The notes beneath the pieces are model-generated. The model ran no database searches, was not told the origin of the DNA, and saw only the letters and a program-made list of their open reading frames with translations. A DNA stretch of 64,000 nucleotides, taken from Diploptera punctata (taxonomy: Eukaryota > Arthropoda > Insecta > Blattodea > Blaberidae). The translations under genes and the position numbers were made by a program. The DNA lies in contig JASPKZ010000422.1 in the NCBI GenBank assembly GCA_030220185.1, positions 1,995,001 through 2,059,000 on the forward strand, read 5' to 3'. Positions 52,905 to 64,000 of this stretch are shown one piece after another. Within the stretch, counting starts at the first letter, position 1; each line of letters begins with the position of its first letter.

Positions 52905-54975
52905 AGTTTATAAAAATTCTGCAAATTTGGACACTTTTGGTAAAAAAAATTGGCATATAAAATCAGAACATTTGGGATTTATTGCAGGGTTTTTTCATTA
53001 GGAATCCCGGACGCACCCTTGGAATACGCAATCGGGTAATTTTGTATGTAGACCGGATTTTTTTTGCATTGGAAAATCCAGACATCCTCTAGACTAAAAT
53101 TTTGCAGTTTTCAAATTTTCGAAAATTTCGATGTTTTTGGTGAAATATCAAGACTATAATATATTCCAAGGCTATATTATAGCCTGGAAATTTTGGTTTT
53201 AGACCGGATTTTTTGCATTATCAATCCTGGACACACCGTGAAGAATTAATATTTTAGTTTTCAAAGTTTCGAAAATGTGTTTTTTTTTTTGGAAAAAGCG
53301 CCAAGCCTTGGAATACTCAATCGGGAAATTTAGAAACTAGGCTGGATTTTTTAAAATTAGAAAGAAGTCCTGGACACTGAATGTTTGCAGTTTTCAAAAT
53401 TTCGAAAAAAAAATTGAGTTTTTTTGTAAAAACACTAAGATTTGGAATATGCAATCAGGGAATTTTAAGTATGTATCGGATTTTTTGCGTTAGAAATTCC
53501 GGAACGCCCTTCGGACTGAATTTTTGCAGTTTTCAAAATTTCGAAAATTTTTACATTTTTTGTAAAAAAACACAGACTATACTAAATCAGAAAATTTTGG
53601 ATTTTGACCGGTTTATTTGCGCGAGAAATCCGGGACACACCGTCTACACTGAATGTTTGCAGTTTTTGAAACTTCGAACATTTTGTCACATTTGTAAAAA
53701 TACATTTTCGATAAATTTGACATTTTTTTTTTTTTGGTAAAAACACCAAGACTATCACGTTGGAATACCCAAACTGTAAATTTTTATTTTAGACCGGATT
53801 TTTGCATTATAAATCCCGGATTAATTTTTACAGTTTTTAAAATTTCGAAAATGTCACTTTCTGTAAAAAAATGCTCAATCGGGAAATTTTGGATCTAGAC
53901 CGGATATTTTGCCTTAGAATTTTTGCATTTCAAATCGCGGACACATCCGCTGGACTGAATGTTTGTAGTTTTCGAAGTTTGGAATTTTTTTAGTTAAAAC
54001 ACCCAAGATTTAACCTTGGAATACTGAATCGGAAAATTTTGGATTCAGGCCGGAATTTTAGCTTTAGAAATCCCGGACACACCTTATGGATTGGATTTTT
54101 GCAGTTTTAGTTTTAAACATTTTGACTTTTTGTTAAAAACACCAAGATTATAGCCTCGAAATACTGAATCAGAAAATTTTGGAATTAGGCCGACTTTTTT
54201 CGTCTGAAAAATATAAAAAACACCAAGACTATAGACTACAAATACTCAATCGGGAAAAATTGGATTTAGATCGGATTATTTGCTTTAGAAATTCCGGACA
54301 CAGTCCCTTGACTGAATTTTTGCAGTTTTCGAAATTTCGAAAATGTTGACATTTTTGGTAAAAACACCGATATCAGGAAAATTTGGAATTAGACCCGATT
54401 TTTTGCAGCAGAATTTTTTTTAGTTTTTAAATTTTCGAAAATTATTAATTTTTTAAATAAACAAAACCATAGACTCAGAATACCCATTCGGGAAACTTTG
54501 TTTCAGACCGGATTTTTTAAATTATACATCCCAGATAAACTGTCTAGAATTAATTTTGCAGTTTTCAAAATTTCGAAAATGTTTACATATTTGGTGAAAG
54601 CACTAAGACTTGGAAAACAGAATCGGGAAATTTTGGATCTAGACCGGGTTTTTTGTATTAGATATCCCGAACACACAGTTTACACTGAATTTTTTTTTAA
54701 GTTTTCAAAATTTCGAGAATTTTGACTTTTTTTGTAAAAACACCAAGACTATACGGTTGTTATACTCAATCAGGAAATATTTGGATATAGACAGTTTTTT
54801 TTTTGGATCGGAAATCCCGGACACACCCTCCAGACTGAGTTTTTGCAGTTTTCAAAATTTTGACTTTTTGTAAAAACACCAAGACTATAGATTTGGAATA
54901 CTCAAACGGGAAGTTTTGGATATAGCAGATTTTTTTTATTTGAAATCCCGGACTCGCTCTCTAGACTGAATTTTT
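52905..54975 (+). repeat. Satellite monomers, orientation A
   Basis: Tandem units of roughly 120-150 bp share GCAGTTTTCAAAATTTCG, AAAAACACCAAGACTATAG, GGAATACTCAATCGGGAAAT, TTTAGACCGGATTTTTTGC and AATCCCGGACACACC. Monomers are diverged from one another and no long-range periodicity is evident. Frames here are chance products of the repeat. Confidence 0.92.
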
Positions 54976-55261
54976 GCAATTATCGATTCCTAACAAAAAT
55001 TGAAAACTAAAAAATTCAATCTACAAGGCTTATCAACGATTTCGAGTGCAAAAAAATTATATCTAAATCCAAATTTCCCGATTGAGTACACCGAGGTCAA
55101 AATTATCGAAATTTTGAAAACATAAAACATTTAGTACAGAGGTTGTGTTCAAGTTATGTAATACAAAAATTCCGGTCTAAATACATATTTTTTCCCCCAT
55201 TGAGTATTCTAAGGCTATGGTCTTGGTGTTTTCACCAAAATTTGAAAATGCAAAAATTCAG

Positions 55262-55510
55262 TCTAGAGGGTCCCGGGTTCGATTACCGGTCAAATCATGT
55301 GAATTTTTCCTGTGGTTGCCCATGGTCTGGAATTTAGGTTAAGAACTCTCTTGGCGCTTCATTATCATTTATCATCCATCATATCATCGGGGTAACGTAA
55401 CTCCGCCTTCTAGGCGCCCCAATTTCAGAAGTGGGTTACAATTAAGCCATTACCAGGAGAGAACACCAAAAATGTCGGAATGACAACCTGGGGCATTCAA
55501 TTCTTTTTTA
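55262..55510 (+). mobile_element. SINE family S3 inserted in satellite
   Basis: It begins at the B box (GGGTCCCGGGTTCGATTACC) directly against satellite sequence, continues with TAGGCGCCCCAATTTCAGAA, GTGGGTTACAATTAAGCC, and ends GAATGACAACCTGGGGCATT. The tRNA A-box half is missing. Confidence 0.8.
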
Positions 55511-55795
55511 ACAAAAATGTCAAAATTTTGGTAATATTGAAAAGTGAACAGATTCTGTCTAGAGACTGTGTCCGGCGGGATTTCTAACGCAAAAAAATTC
55601 CCGATTGAGTATTCCAAGTCTTGGTGTTTCTACCAAAACGGTCAAAATTCTGGAAATTTTGTAAACTGGAAATATACAGTCTAGAGGGCTTGTCCGGGAT
55701 TTGTAAAGAAAAAAAAATCCGGTCTAGTTCCAAAGTTTTCGGATTGAGTATTCCAAGGTATCTTGGTGTCTTTACAAATAAATGACAAAATTTTG

Positions 55796-55945
55796 AGGCG
55801 GAACGCTGATCACATACCACTCAAAATGACATCTATACGAAAACAAGTGTAACTAAATTAGTATGGTTCAAATTCTTCCCTGTAGGGGGAGAGCGGCTAA
55901 ATCTCTGTAAAGTGAAAACATAGGCTTACAATACAAAAAGTACAA
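55796..55945 (+). mobile_element. SINE family S2, 3' fragment in satellite
   Basis: GAGGCGGAACGCTGATCACA, ACATCTATACGAAAACAAGT and GGTTCAAATTCTTCCCTGTA match 34648-34790 closely. Only the 3' 140 bp are present. Confidence 0.8.
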
Positions 55946-55964
55946 AATTTTGAAAAGTGCAAAA

Positions 55965-58900
55965 ATTGAGCGTAGGCGGTGTATCCTGAATATCTAATGC
56001 AAGTAATCCAGTGTAGATAAAAAATCCCCATTGAATGTTCCAAGTGTATAGTTTGTTGTTTTCATCAAAAATGTAAACATTTTTGAAAACTTGAAAATTT
56101 CTGTGTGGTAGGTGTGTCCATGATTTCTAATGCAAAAAATCCGGTCGAGATCCAAAATTTCCCGAATGAATATTCCAATATTGTTATTGTTTTTACAAGA
56201 AGTAACAATTTTCTAAATTTTCAGAACTAAACAAAAAAATCAGTCTAGAGGGTGTGTCTGGGATTTCTAATGCAAAAATTCCGGTTTAAAAGCAAATTTT
56301 CCCGATCGGTTAATCCCAGGCTAAAATTATTTGTGTGTTTTTTCAAAAAGAAAATCATAAATTCTGGAAACTAAATATTCAGTGAATACGGTGAGTATTC
56401 TTAAGAGTTTTTAAAAAGTCTACATTTTCGAAGTTTTGAAAATGGCAGAAATTCGGTGTAGACTGTGTGTCCGTTATTTCAAAATAAATTATTTCTAATG
56501 CAAAAATTCAGGTCTCAATCCAAAATTTCCTGATTTAGCATTCCAAGGATGTAGTCTTGGCGCTTTCACCGAAAGTGTACAATTTTTCGAAATTTTGAAT
56601 ATAGTAATAATTCAGTCCAGAAAATCAGATATTTAACAAACATTTCCTGAGTAATGATTTTTTTAAATATAATTTTGAAAATTGTAAAAATTCAGTCTAA
56701 AGGGCGTGTCCGGGATTTTTAATGTAAAAAATCCGCTAGAAACCAAAATGTCGCGATTTAGTATTCTTAGGCAATAATTTTGGTGTTTTTACCAGAAATG
56801 TCAAAATTTTCGAAATTTTGGTAACTGCGAAAATTCAGTCTAGCGGGTGTTTCTGGGATTTTCTTACTATGCAAAAAATACGGTCAAGATCCGAAATATC
56901 CAGTTTATGTATTCTGAGGCCATAGTCTCGTTTTACAAAAAAAAATTCAGAATTAAAAAAAGAAGTAAATAAAATTCTGTGTAAGACCGTAATATCTAAT
57001 GAAAAAATCCGGTCTAAAACCATAATTTTCCGAGTGTTAGAATTAAAAAAAATTGAAAACTGCAACATTTCAGTCTATAGTGTGTGTATGTCTAGGATTT
57101 CCAATACAAAAAATCATTCTACATCCAACATTTTACCGATTGTGTACTCCAAAGCTATAGCTTTTTTTAAACAAAAAGTCGACATTTTCGAAATTTTGAA
57201 AACTGCAAAAATTGAGCGTAGGCGGTGTATCCTGAATATCTAATGCAAGTAATCCAGTGTAGATAAAAAAATCCCCATTGAATGTTCCAAGTGTATAGTT
57301 TGTTGTTTTCATCAAAAATGTAAACATTTTTGAAAACTTGAAAATTTCTGTGTGGTAGGTGTGTCCATGATTTCTAATGCAAAAAATCCGGTCGAGATCC
57401 AAAATTTCCCGAATGAATATTCCAATATTGTTATTGTTTTTACAAGAAGTAACAATTTTCTAAATTTTCAGAACTAAACAAAAAAATCAGTCTAGAGGGT
57501 GTGTCTGGGATTTCTAATGCAAAAATTCCGGTTTAAAAGCAAATTTTCCCGATCGGTTAATCCCAGGCTAAAATTATTTGTGTTTTTTCAAAAAGAAAAT
57601 CATAATTCTGGAAACTAAATATTCAGTGAATACGGTGAGTATTCTTAAGAGTTTTTAAAAAGTCTACATTTTCGAAGTTTTGAAAATGGCAGAAATTCGG
57701 TGTAGACTGTGTGTCCGTTATTTCAAAATAAATTATTTCTAATGCAAAAATTAAGGTCTAAATCCAAAATTTCCTGATTTAGCATTCCAAGGATGTAGTC
57801 TTGGCGCTTTCACCGAAAGTGTACAATTTTTCGAAATTTTGAATATAGTAATAATTCAGTCCAGAAAATCAGATATTTAACAAACATTTCCTGAGTAATG
57901 ATTTTTTTAAATATAATTTTGAAAATTGTAAAAATTCAGTCTAAAGGGCGTGTCCGGGATTTTTAATGTAAAAAATCCGCTAGAAACCAAAATGTCGCGA
58001 TTTAGTATTCTTAGGCAATAATTTTGGTGTTTTTACCAGAAATGTCAAAATTTTCGAAATTTTGGTAACTGCGAAAATTCAGTCTAGCGGGTGTTTCTGG
58101 GATTTCTTACTATGCAAAAAATACGGTCAAGATCCGAAATATCCAGTTTATGTATTCTGAGGCCATTGTCTCGTTTTACAAAAAAAAAAATTCAAAATTA
58201 AAAAAGAAGTAAATAAAAATTCTGTGTAAGACCGTAATATCTAATGAAAAAATCCGGTCTAAAACCATAATTTTCCGAGTGTTAGAATTAAAAAAAATTG
58301 AAAACTGCAACATTTCAGTCTATAGTGTGTGTATGTCTAGGATTTCCAATACAAAAAATCATTCTACATCCAACATTTTACCGATTGTGTACTCCAAAGC
58401 TATAGCTTTTTTTAAACAAAAAGTCGACATTTTCGAAATTTTGAAAACTGCAAAAATTGAGCGTAGGCGGTGTATCCTGAATATCTAATGCAAGTAATCC
58501 AGTGTAGATAAAAAAATCCCCATTGAATGTTCCAAGTGTATAGTTTGTTGTTTTCATCAAAAATGTAAACATTTTTGAAAACTTGAAAATTTCTGTGTGG
58601 TAGGTGTGTCCATGATTTCTAATGCAAAAAATCCGGTCGAGATCCAAAATTTCCCGAATGAATATTCCAATATTGTTATTGTTTTTACAAGAAGTAACAA
58701 TTTTCTAAATTTTCAGAACTAAACAAAAAAATCAGTCTAGAGGGTGTGTCTGGGATTTCTAATGCAAAAATTCCGGTTTAAAAGCAAATTTTCCCGATCG
58801 GTTAATCCCAGGCTAAAATTATTTGTGTTTTTTCAAAAAGAAAATCATAATTCTGGAAACTAAATATTCAGTGAATACGGTGAGTATTCTTAAGAGTTTT

Positions 58901-61900
58901 TAAAAAGTCTACATTTTCGAAGTTTTGAAAATGGCAGAAATTCGGTGTAGACTGTGTGTCCGTTATTTCAAAATAAATTATTTCTAATGCAAAAATTAAG
59001 GTCTAAATCCAAAATTTCCTGATTTAGCATTCCAAGGATGTAGTCTTGGCGCTTTCACCGAAAGTGTACAATTTTTCGAAATTTTGAATATAGTAATAAT
59101 TCAGTCCAGAAAATCAGATATTTAACAAACATTTCCTGAGTAATGATTTTTTTAAATATAATTTTGAAAATTGTAAAAATTCAGTCTAAAGGGCGTGTCC
59201 GGGATTTTTAATGTAAAAAATCCGCTAGAAACCAAAATGTCGCGATTTAGTATTCTTAGGCAATAATTTTGGTGTTTTTTACCAGAAATGTCAAAATTTT
59301 CGAAATTTTGGTAACTGCGAAAATTCAGTCTAGCGGGTGTTTCTGGGATTTCTTACTATGCAAAAAATACGGTCAAGATCCGAAATATCCAGTTTATGTA
59401 TTCTGAGGCCATTGTCTCGTTTTACAAAAAAAAAATTCAAAATTAAAAAAAGAAGTAAATAAAATTCTGTGTAAGACCGTAATATCTAATGAAAAAATCC
59501 GGTCTAAAACCATAATTTTCCGAGTGTTAGAATTAAAAAAAATTGAAAACTGCAACATTTCAGTCTATAGTGTGTGTATGTCTAGGATTTCCAATACAAA
59601 AAATCATTCTACATCCAACATTTTACCGATTGTGTACTCCAAAGCTATAGCTTTTTTTAAACAAAAAGTCGACATTTTCGAAATTTTGAAAACTGCAAAA
59701 ATTGAGCGTAGGCGGTGTATCCTGAATATCTAATGCAAGTAATCCAGTGTAGATAAAAAAATCCCCATTGAATGTTCCAAGTGTATAGTTTGTTGTTTTC
59801 ATCAAAAATGTAAACATTTTGAAAACTTGAAAATTTCTGTGTGGTAGGTGTGTCCATGATTTCTAATGCAAAAAATCCGGTCGAGATCCAAAATTTCCCG
59901 AATGAATATTCCAATATTGTTATTGTTTTTACAAGAAGTAACAATTTTCTAAATTTTCAGAACTAAACAAAAAAATCAGTCTAGAGGGTGTGTCTGGGAT
60001 TTCTAATGCAAAAATTCCGGTTTAAAAGCAAATTTTCCCGATCGGTTAATCCCAGGCTAAAATTATTTGTGTTTTTTCAAAAAGAAAATCATAATTCTGG
60101 AAACTAAATATTCAGTGAATACGGTGAGTATTCTTAAGAGTTTTTAAAAAGTCTACATTTTCGAAGTTTTGAAAATGGCAGAAATTCGGTGTAGACTGTG
60201 TGTCCGTTATTTCAAAATAAATTATTTCTAATGCAAAAATTCAGGTCTAAATCCAAAATTTCCTGATTTAGCATTCCAAGGATGTAGTCTTGGCGCTTTC
60301 ACCGAAAGTGTACAATTTTTCGAAATTTTGAATATAGTAATAATTCAGTCCAGAAAATCAGATATTTAACAAACATTTCCTGAGTAATGATTTTTTTAAA
60401 TATAATTTTGAAAATTGTAAAAATTCAGTCTAAAGGGCGTGTCCGGGATTTTTAATGTAAAAAATCCGCTAGAAACCAAAATGTCGCGATTTAGTATTCT
60501 TAGGCAATAATTTTGGTGTTTTTACCAGAAATGTCAAAATTTTCGAAATTTTGGTAACTGCGAAAATTCAGTCTAGCGGGTGTTTCTGGGATTTCTTACT
60601 ATGCAAAAAATACGGTCAAGATCCGAAATATCCAGTTTATGTATTCTGAGGCCATTGTCTCGTTTTACAAAAAAAAAATTCAAAATTAAAAAAAGAAGTA
60701 AATAAAATTCTGTGTAAGACCGTAATATCTAATGAAAAAATCCGGTCTAAAACCATAATTTTCCGAGTGTTAGAATTAAAAAAAATTGAAAACTGCAACA
60801 TTTCAGTCTATAGTGTGTGTATGTCTAGGATTTCCAATACAAAAAATCATTCTACATCCAACATTTTACCGATTGTGTACTCCAAAGCTATAGCTTTTTT
60901 TTAAACAAAAAGTCGACATTTTCGAAATTTTGAAAACTGCAAAAATTGAGCGTAGGCGGTGTATCCTGAATATCTAATGCAAGTAATCCAGTGTAGATAA
61001 AAAAATCCCCATTGAATGTTCCAAGTGTATAGTTTGTTGTTTTCATCAAAAATGTAAACATTTTTGAAAACTTGAAAATTTCTGTGTGGTAGGTGTGTCC
61101 ATGATTTCTAATGCAAAAAATCCGGTCGAGATCCAAAATTTCCCGAATGAATATTCCAATATTGTTATTGTTTTTACAAGAAGTAACAATTTTCTAAATT
61201 TTCAGAACTAAACAAAAAAATCAGTCTAGAGGGTGTGTCTGGGATTTCTAATGCAAAAATTCCGGTTTAAAAGCAAATTTTCCCGATCGGTTAATCCCAG
61301 GCTAAAATTATTTGTGTTTTTTCAAAAAGAAAATCATAATTCTGGAAACTAAATATTCAGTGAATACGGTGAGTATTCTTAAGAGTTTTTAAAAAGTCTA
61401 CATTTTCGAAGTTTTGTTTGAAAATGGCAGAAATTCGGTGTAGACTGTGTGTCCGTTATTTCAAAATAAATTATTTCTAATGCAAAAATTCAGGTCTAAA
61501 TCCAAAATTTCCTGATTTAGCATTCCAAGGATGTAGTCTTGGCGCTTTCACCGAAAGTGTACAATTTTTCGAAATTTTGAATATAGTAATAATTCAGTCC
61601 AGAAAATCAGATATTTAACAAACATTTCCTGAGTAATGGTTTTTTTAAATATAATTTTGAAAATTGTAAAAATTCAGTCTAAAGGGCGTGTCCGGGATTT
61701 TTAATGTAAAAAATCCGCTAGAAACCAAAATGTCGCGATTTAGTATTCTTAGGCAATAATTTTGGTGTTTTTACCAGAAATGTCAAAATTTTCGAAATTT
61801 TGGTAACTGCGAAAATTCAGTCTAGCGGGTGTTTCTGGGATTTCTTACTATGCAAAATATACGGTCAAGATCCGAAATATCCAGTTTATGTATTCTGAGG

Positions 61901-63436
61901 CCATAGTCTCGTTTTACAAAAAAAAATTCAAAATTAAAAAAAGAAGTAAATAAAATTCTGTGTAAGACCGTAATATCTAATGAAAAAATCCGGTCTAAAA
62001 CCATAATTTTCCGAGTGTTAGAATTAAAAAAATTGAAAACTGCAACATTTCAGTCTATAGTGTGTGTATGTCTAGGATTTCCAATACAAAAAATCATTCT
62101 ACATCCAACATTTTACCGATTGTGTACTCCAAAGCTATAGCTTTTTTTAAACAAAAAGTCGACATTTTCGAAATTTTGAAAACTGCAAAATTGAGCGTAG
62201 GCGGTGTATCCTGAATATCTAATGCAAGTAATCCAGTGTAGATAAAAAAATCCCCATTGAATGTTCCAAGTGTATAGTTTGTTGTTTTTCATCAAAAATG
62301 TAAACATTTTTGAAAACTTGAAAATTTCTGTGTGGTAGGTGTGTCCATGATTTCTAATGCAAAAAATCCGGTCGAGATCCAAAATTTCCCGAATGAATAT
62401 TCCAATATTGTTATTGTTTTTACAAGAAGTAACAATTTTCTAAATTTTCAGAACTAAACAAAAAAATCAGTCTAGAGGGTGTGTCTGGGATTTCTAATGC
62501 AAAAAATTCCGGTTTAAAAAGCAAATTTTCCCGATCGGTTAATCCCAGGCTAAAATTATTTGTGTTTTTTCAAAAAGAAAATCATAATTCTGGAAACTAA
62601 ATATTCAGTGAATACGGTGAGTATTCTTAAGAGTTTTTAAAAAGTCTACATTTTCGAAGTTTTGAAAATGGCAGAAATTCGGTGTAGACTGTGTGTCCGT
62701 TATTTCAAAATAAATTATTTCTAATGCAAAAATTCAGGTCTAAATCCAAAATTTCCTGATTTAGCATTCCAAGGATGTAGTCTTGGCGCTTTCACCGAAA
62801 GTGTACAATTTTTCGAAATTTTGAATATAGTAATAATTCAGTCCAGAAAATCAGATATTTAACAAACATTTCCTGAGTAATGATTTTTTTAAATATAATT
62901 TTGAAAATTGTAAAAATTCAGTCTAAAGGGCGTGTCCGGGATTTTTAATGTAAAAAATCCGCTAGAAACCAAAATGTCGCGATTTAGTATTCTTAGGCAA
63001 TAATTTTGGTGTTTTTACCAGAAATGTCAAAATTTTCGAAATTTTGGTAACTGCGAAAATTCAGTCTAGCGGGTGTTTCTGGGATTTCTTACTATGCAAA
63101 AAATACGGTCAAGATCCGAAATATCCAGTTTATGTATTCTGAGGCCATTGTCTCGTTTTACAAAAAAAAAATTCAAAATTAAAAAAAGAAGTAAATAAAA
63201 TTCTGTGTAAGACCGTAATATCTAATGAAAAAATCCGGTCTAAAACCATAATTTTCCGAGTGTTAGAATTAAAAAAAATTGAAAACTGCAACATTTCAAT
63301 CTATAGTGTGTGTGTGTCTAGGATTTCCAATACAAAAAATCATTCTACATCCAACATTTTACCGATTGTGTACTCCAAAGCTATAGCTTTTTTTAAACAA
63401 AAAGTCGACATTTTCGAAATTTTGAAAACTGCAAAA
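55965..63436 (-). repeat. Six tandem copies of a 1,245-bp higher-order satellite repeat
   Basis: The landmark ATTGAGCGTAGGCGGTGTAT occurs at 55965, 57211, 58456, 59701, 60945 and 62190 (spacings 1246, 1245, 1245, 1244, 1245), and the sixth unit ends near 63436. Each unit contains about ten diverged 80-150 bp monomers, two of them shortened. Units differ almost only by single-base changes and A/T-run lengths, so homogenisation is recent. Repeated frames of 69 and 89 codons in each unit are chance translations. Confidence 0.96.
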
Positions 63437-63930
63437 ATTCAGTCTTAGGGTTAATCCAGGTTTTCTAATGCAAAAAGTCCGATCTCAATCCACAATTTTC
63501 CGATTAAGTATTCAAAGTTTGTAGTCTTGGTGACTTTACCAAAAATGTAAAGATTTTCGAAATTTTGAAAACTTCAAAAATTTAGTACAAAGATTGTGTC
63601 TGCGGTGTCTGACGCAAAAAATCCGGTCTAAATAAAAGAAAATTCCCGATTGAGTATATCAAGGATGACTTAGTGTTTTTTACAAACTCAAAATTTTAGA
63701 AACTTTGAAAACTGCAAAAAATCCAGTCTAGAATCAAAATTTTCCGATGTTTTTTTTTATAGAAATGTCGAAATTTTGATAACTGCAAAAATTCAGTCTA
63801 GAGGATGAGTCAGAGATTTCAAAAGCAAAAATCAATTCTAGATCCAATATTTCATGATTCCAAGGCTATAGTATTGGTGTTTTTACAATAATGTCAACAT
63901 TTTTGAAAATTTGAAAACTGCAAAAATTCA
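63437..63930 (-). repeat. Diverged satellite monomers at right edge
   Basis: Monomers in the same orientation (AAAATTCAGTCTTAGGGTTA, AATCCGGTCTAAATAAAAG, GATTGAGTATATCAAGG) do not follow the 1,245-bp order. The satellite ends near 63930. Confidence 0.85.
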
Positions 63931-64000
63931 TATTAGGTTCGTCTTCCGGGCATATAGGCCGTGGTCCAGTCGTTCTCTAATCGACGTTTCGTCTACTGCT
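63931..64000. other. Non-satellite sequence at window end, possible PLE end
   Basis: After 63930 the sequence is unrelated to the satellite: ATTAGGTTCGTCTTCCGGGC, ATATAGGCCGTGGTCCAGTC, GACGTTTCGTCTAC. The minus strand reads GTAGACGAAACGTCGATTAG, which could be the 3' half of a hammerhead (stem II, GAAAC). It is cut by the window edge. Confidence 0.35.

Larger units (their letters stand above)
54976..55960 (-). repeat. Satellite monomers, orientation B, with SINE inserts
   Basis: From about 54985 the same satellite runs in the opposite direction (AATCCGGTCTA, TTTCCCGATTGAGTA, GTCTTGGTGTTTTTACC). The monomers are diverged and interrupted by an S3 SINE (55262-55510) and an S2 fragment (55796-55945). 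Confidence 0.9.

Noticed and set aside
53381..54725. Frames of 119 and 75 codons in the orientation-A satellite
   Set aside because: Same explanation: AT-rich satellite translated by chance, different in each monomer.
57034..63448. Repeated 69-89 codon open frames in the satellite
   Set aside because: They recur at 1,245-bp spacing only because the DNA repeats. Frames exist on both strands, change length with A-run indels, and have no domain.
1..64000. CRISPR array
   Set aside because: The regular repeats at 52.9-63.9 kb are long, contiguous satellite units without short repeats alternating with unique spacers, and the genome is animal-like.

Overview
The window looks like a piece of a large, AT-rich, repeat-dominated animal genome, most likely a polyneopteran insect such as a cockroach or termite relative. 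This rests on the mix of tRNA-headed SINEs, non-LTR retrotransposons, Tc1/mariner and Harbinger DNA transposons and Penelope-like elements (PLEs). No species-specific marker was read, so the organism is inference. Nothing bacterial or organellar is visible. Almost every long open frame belongs to a mobile element or is a chance frame in satellite DNA.

Layout. 1-15.4 kb: AT-rich DNA with SINEs, LINE 3' fragments, a decayed mariner (8.1-9.8 kb) carrying a Harbinger-type MITE, and three small palindromic PLE insertions (1.46, 6.53, 11.73 kb). 15.4-22 kb: the only good candidate host-gene piece, a short terminal exon (15408-15479) whose product ends in an LxxLL motif, followed by about 6.5 kb nearly free of transposons that could hold a long 3' UTR. 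22-25.3 kb: two non-LTR retrotransposon copies, one split by a 240-bp PLE palindrome and one by tRNA-like inserts. 25.3-30.8 kb: AT-rich, few recognisable elements. 30.8-44.2 kb: a PLE hot zone with one single copy and four head-to-head inverted pairs, one of which keeps an uninterrupted RT plus GIY-YIG frame. 44.2-52.3 kb: mariner elements with nested inserts (a Harbinger MITE in one, a nearly complete Tc1 element in another) and several SINEs. 52.9-63.9 kb: a satellite of roughly 140-bp monomers that flips orientation near 55.0 kb and contains six copies of a 1,245-bp higher-order repeat (55965-63436).

The most coherent signal is the PLE population. Eight of the nine insertions whose target-site duplications (11-15 bp) I could find are inverted dimers, two 3' ends facing outward, and normally only one arm carries the last 37-50 nt. 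Their 3' regions carry a hammerhead-ribozyme-like core (CTGANGA, stem II, GAAAC, short loop, GTH). PLE-encoded hammerheads and a short terminal tail are known from the literature. The repeated dimer geometry in one 64-kb window is what I would look at first.
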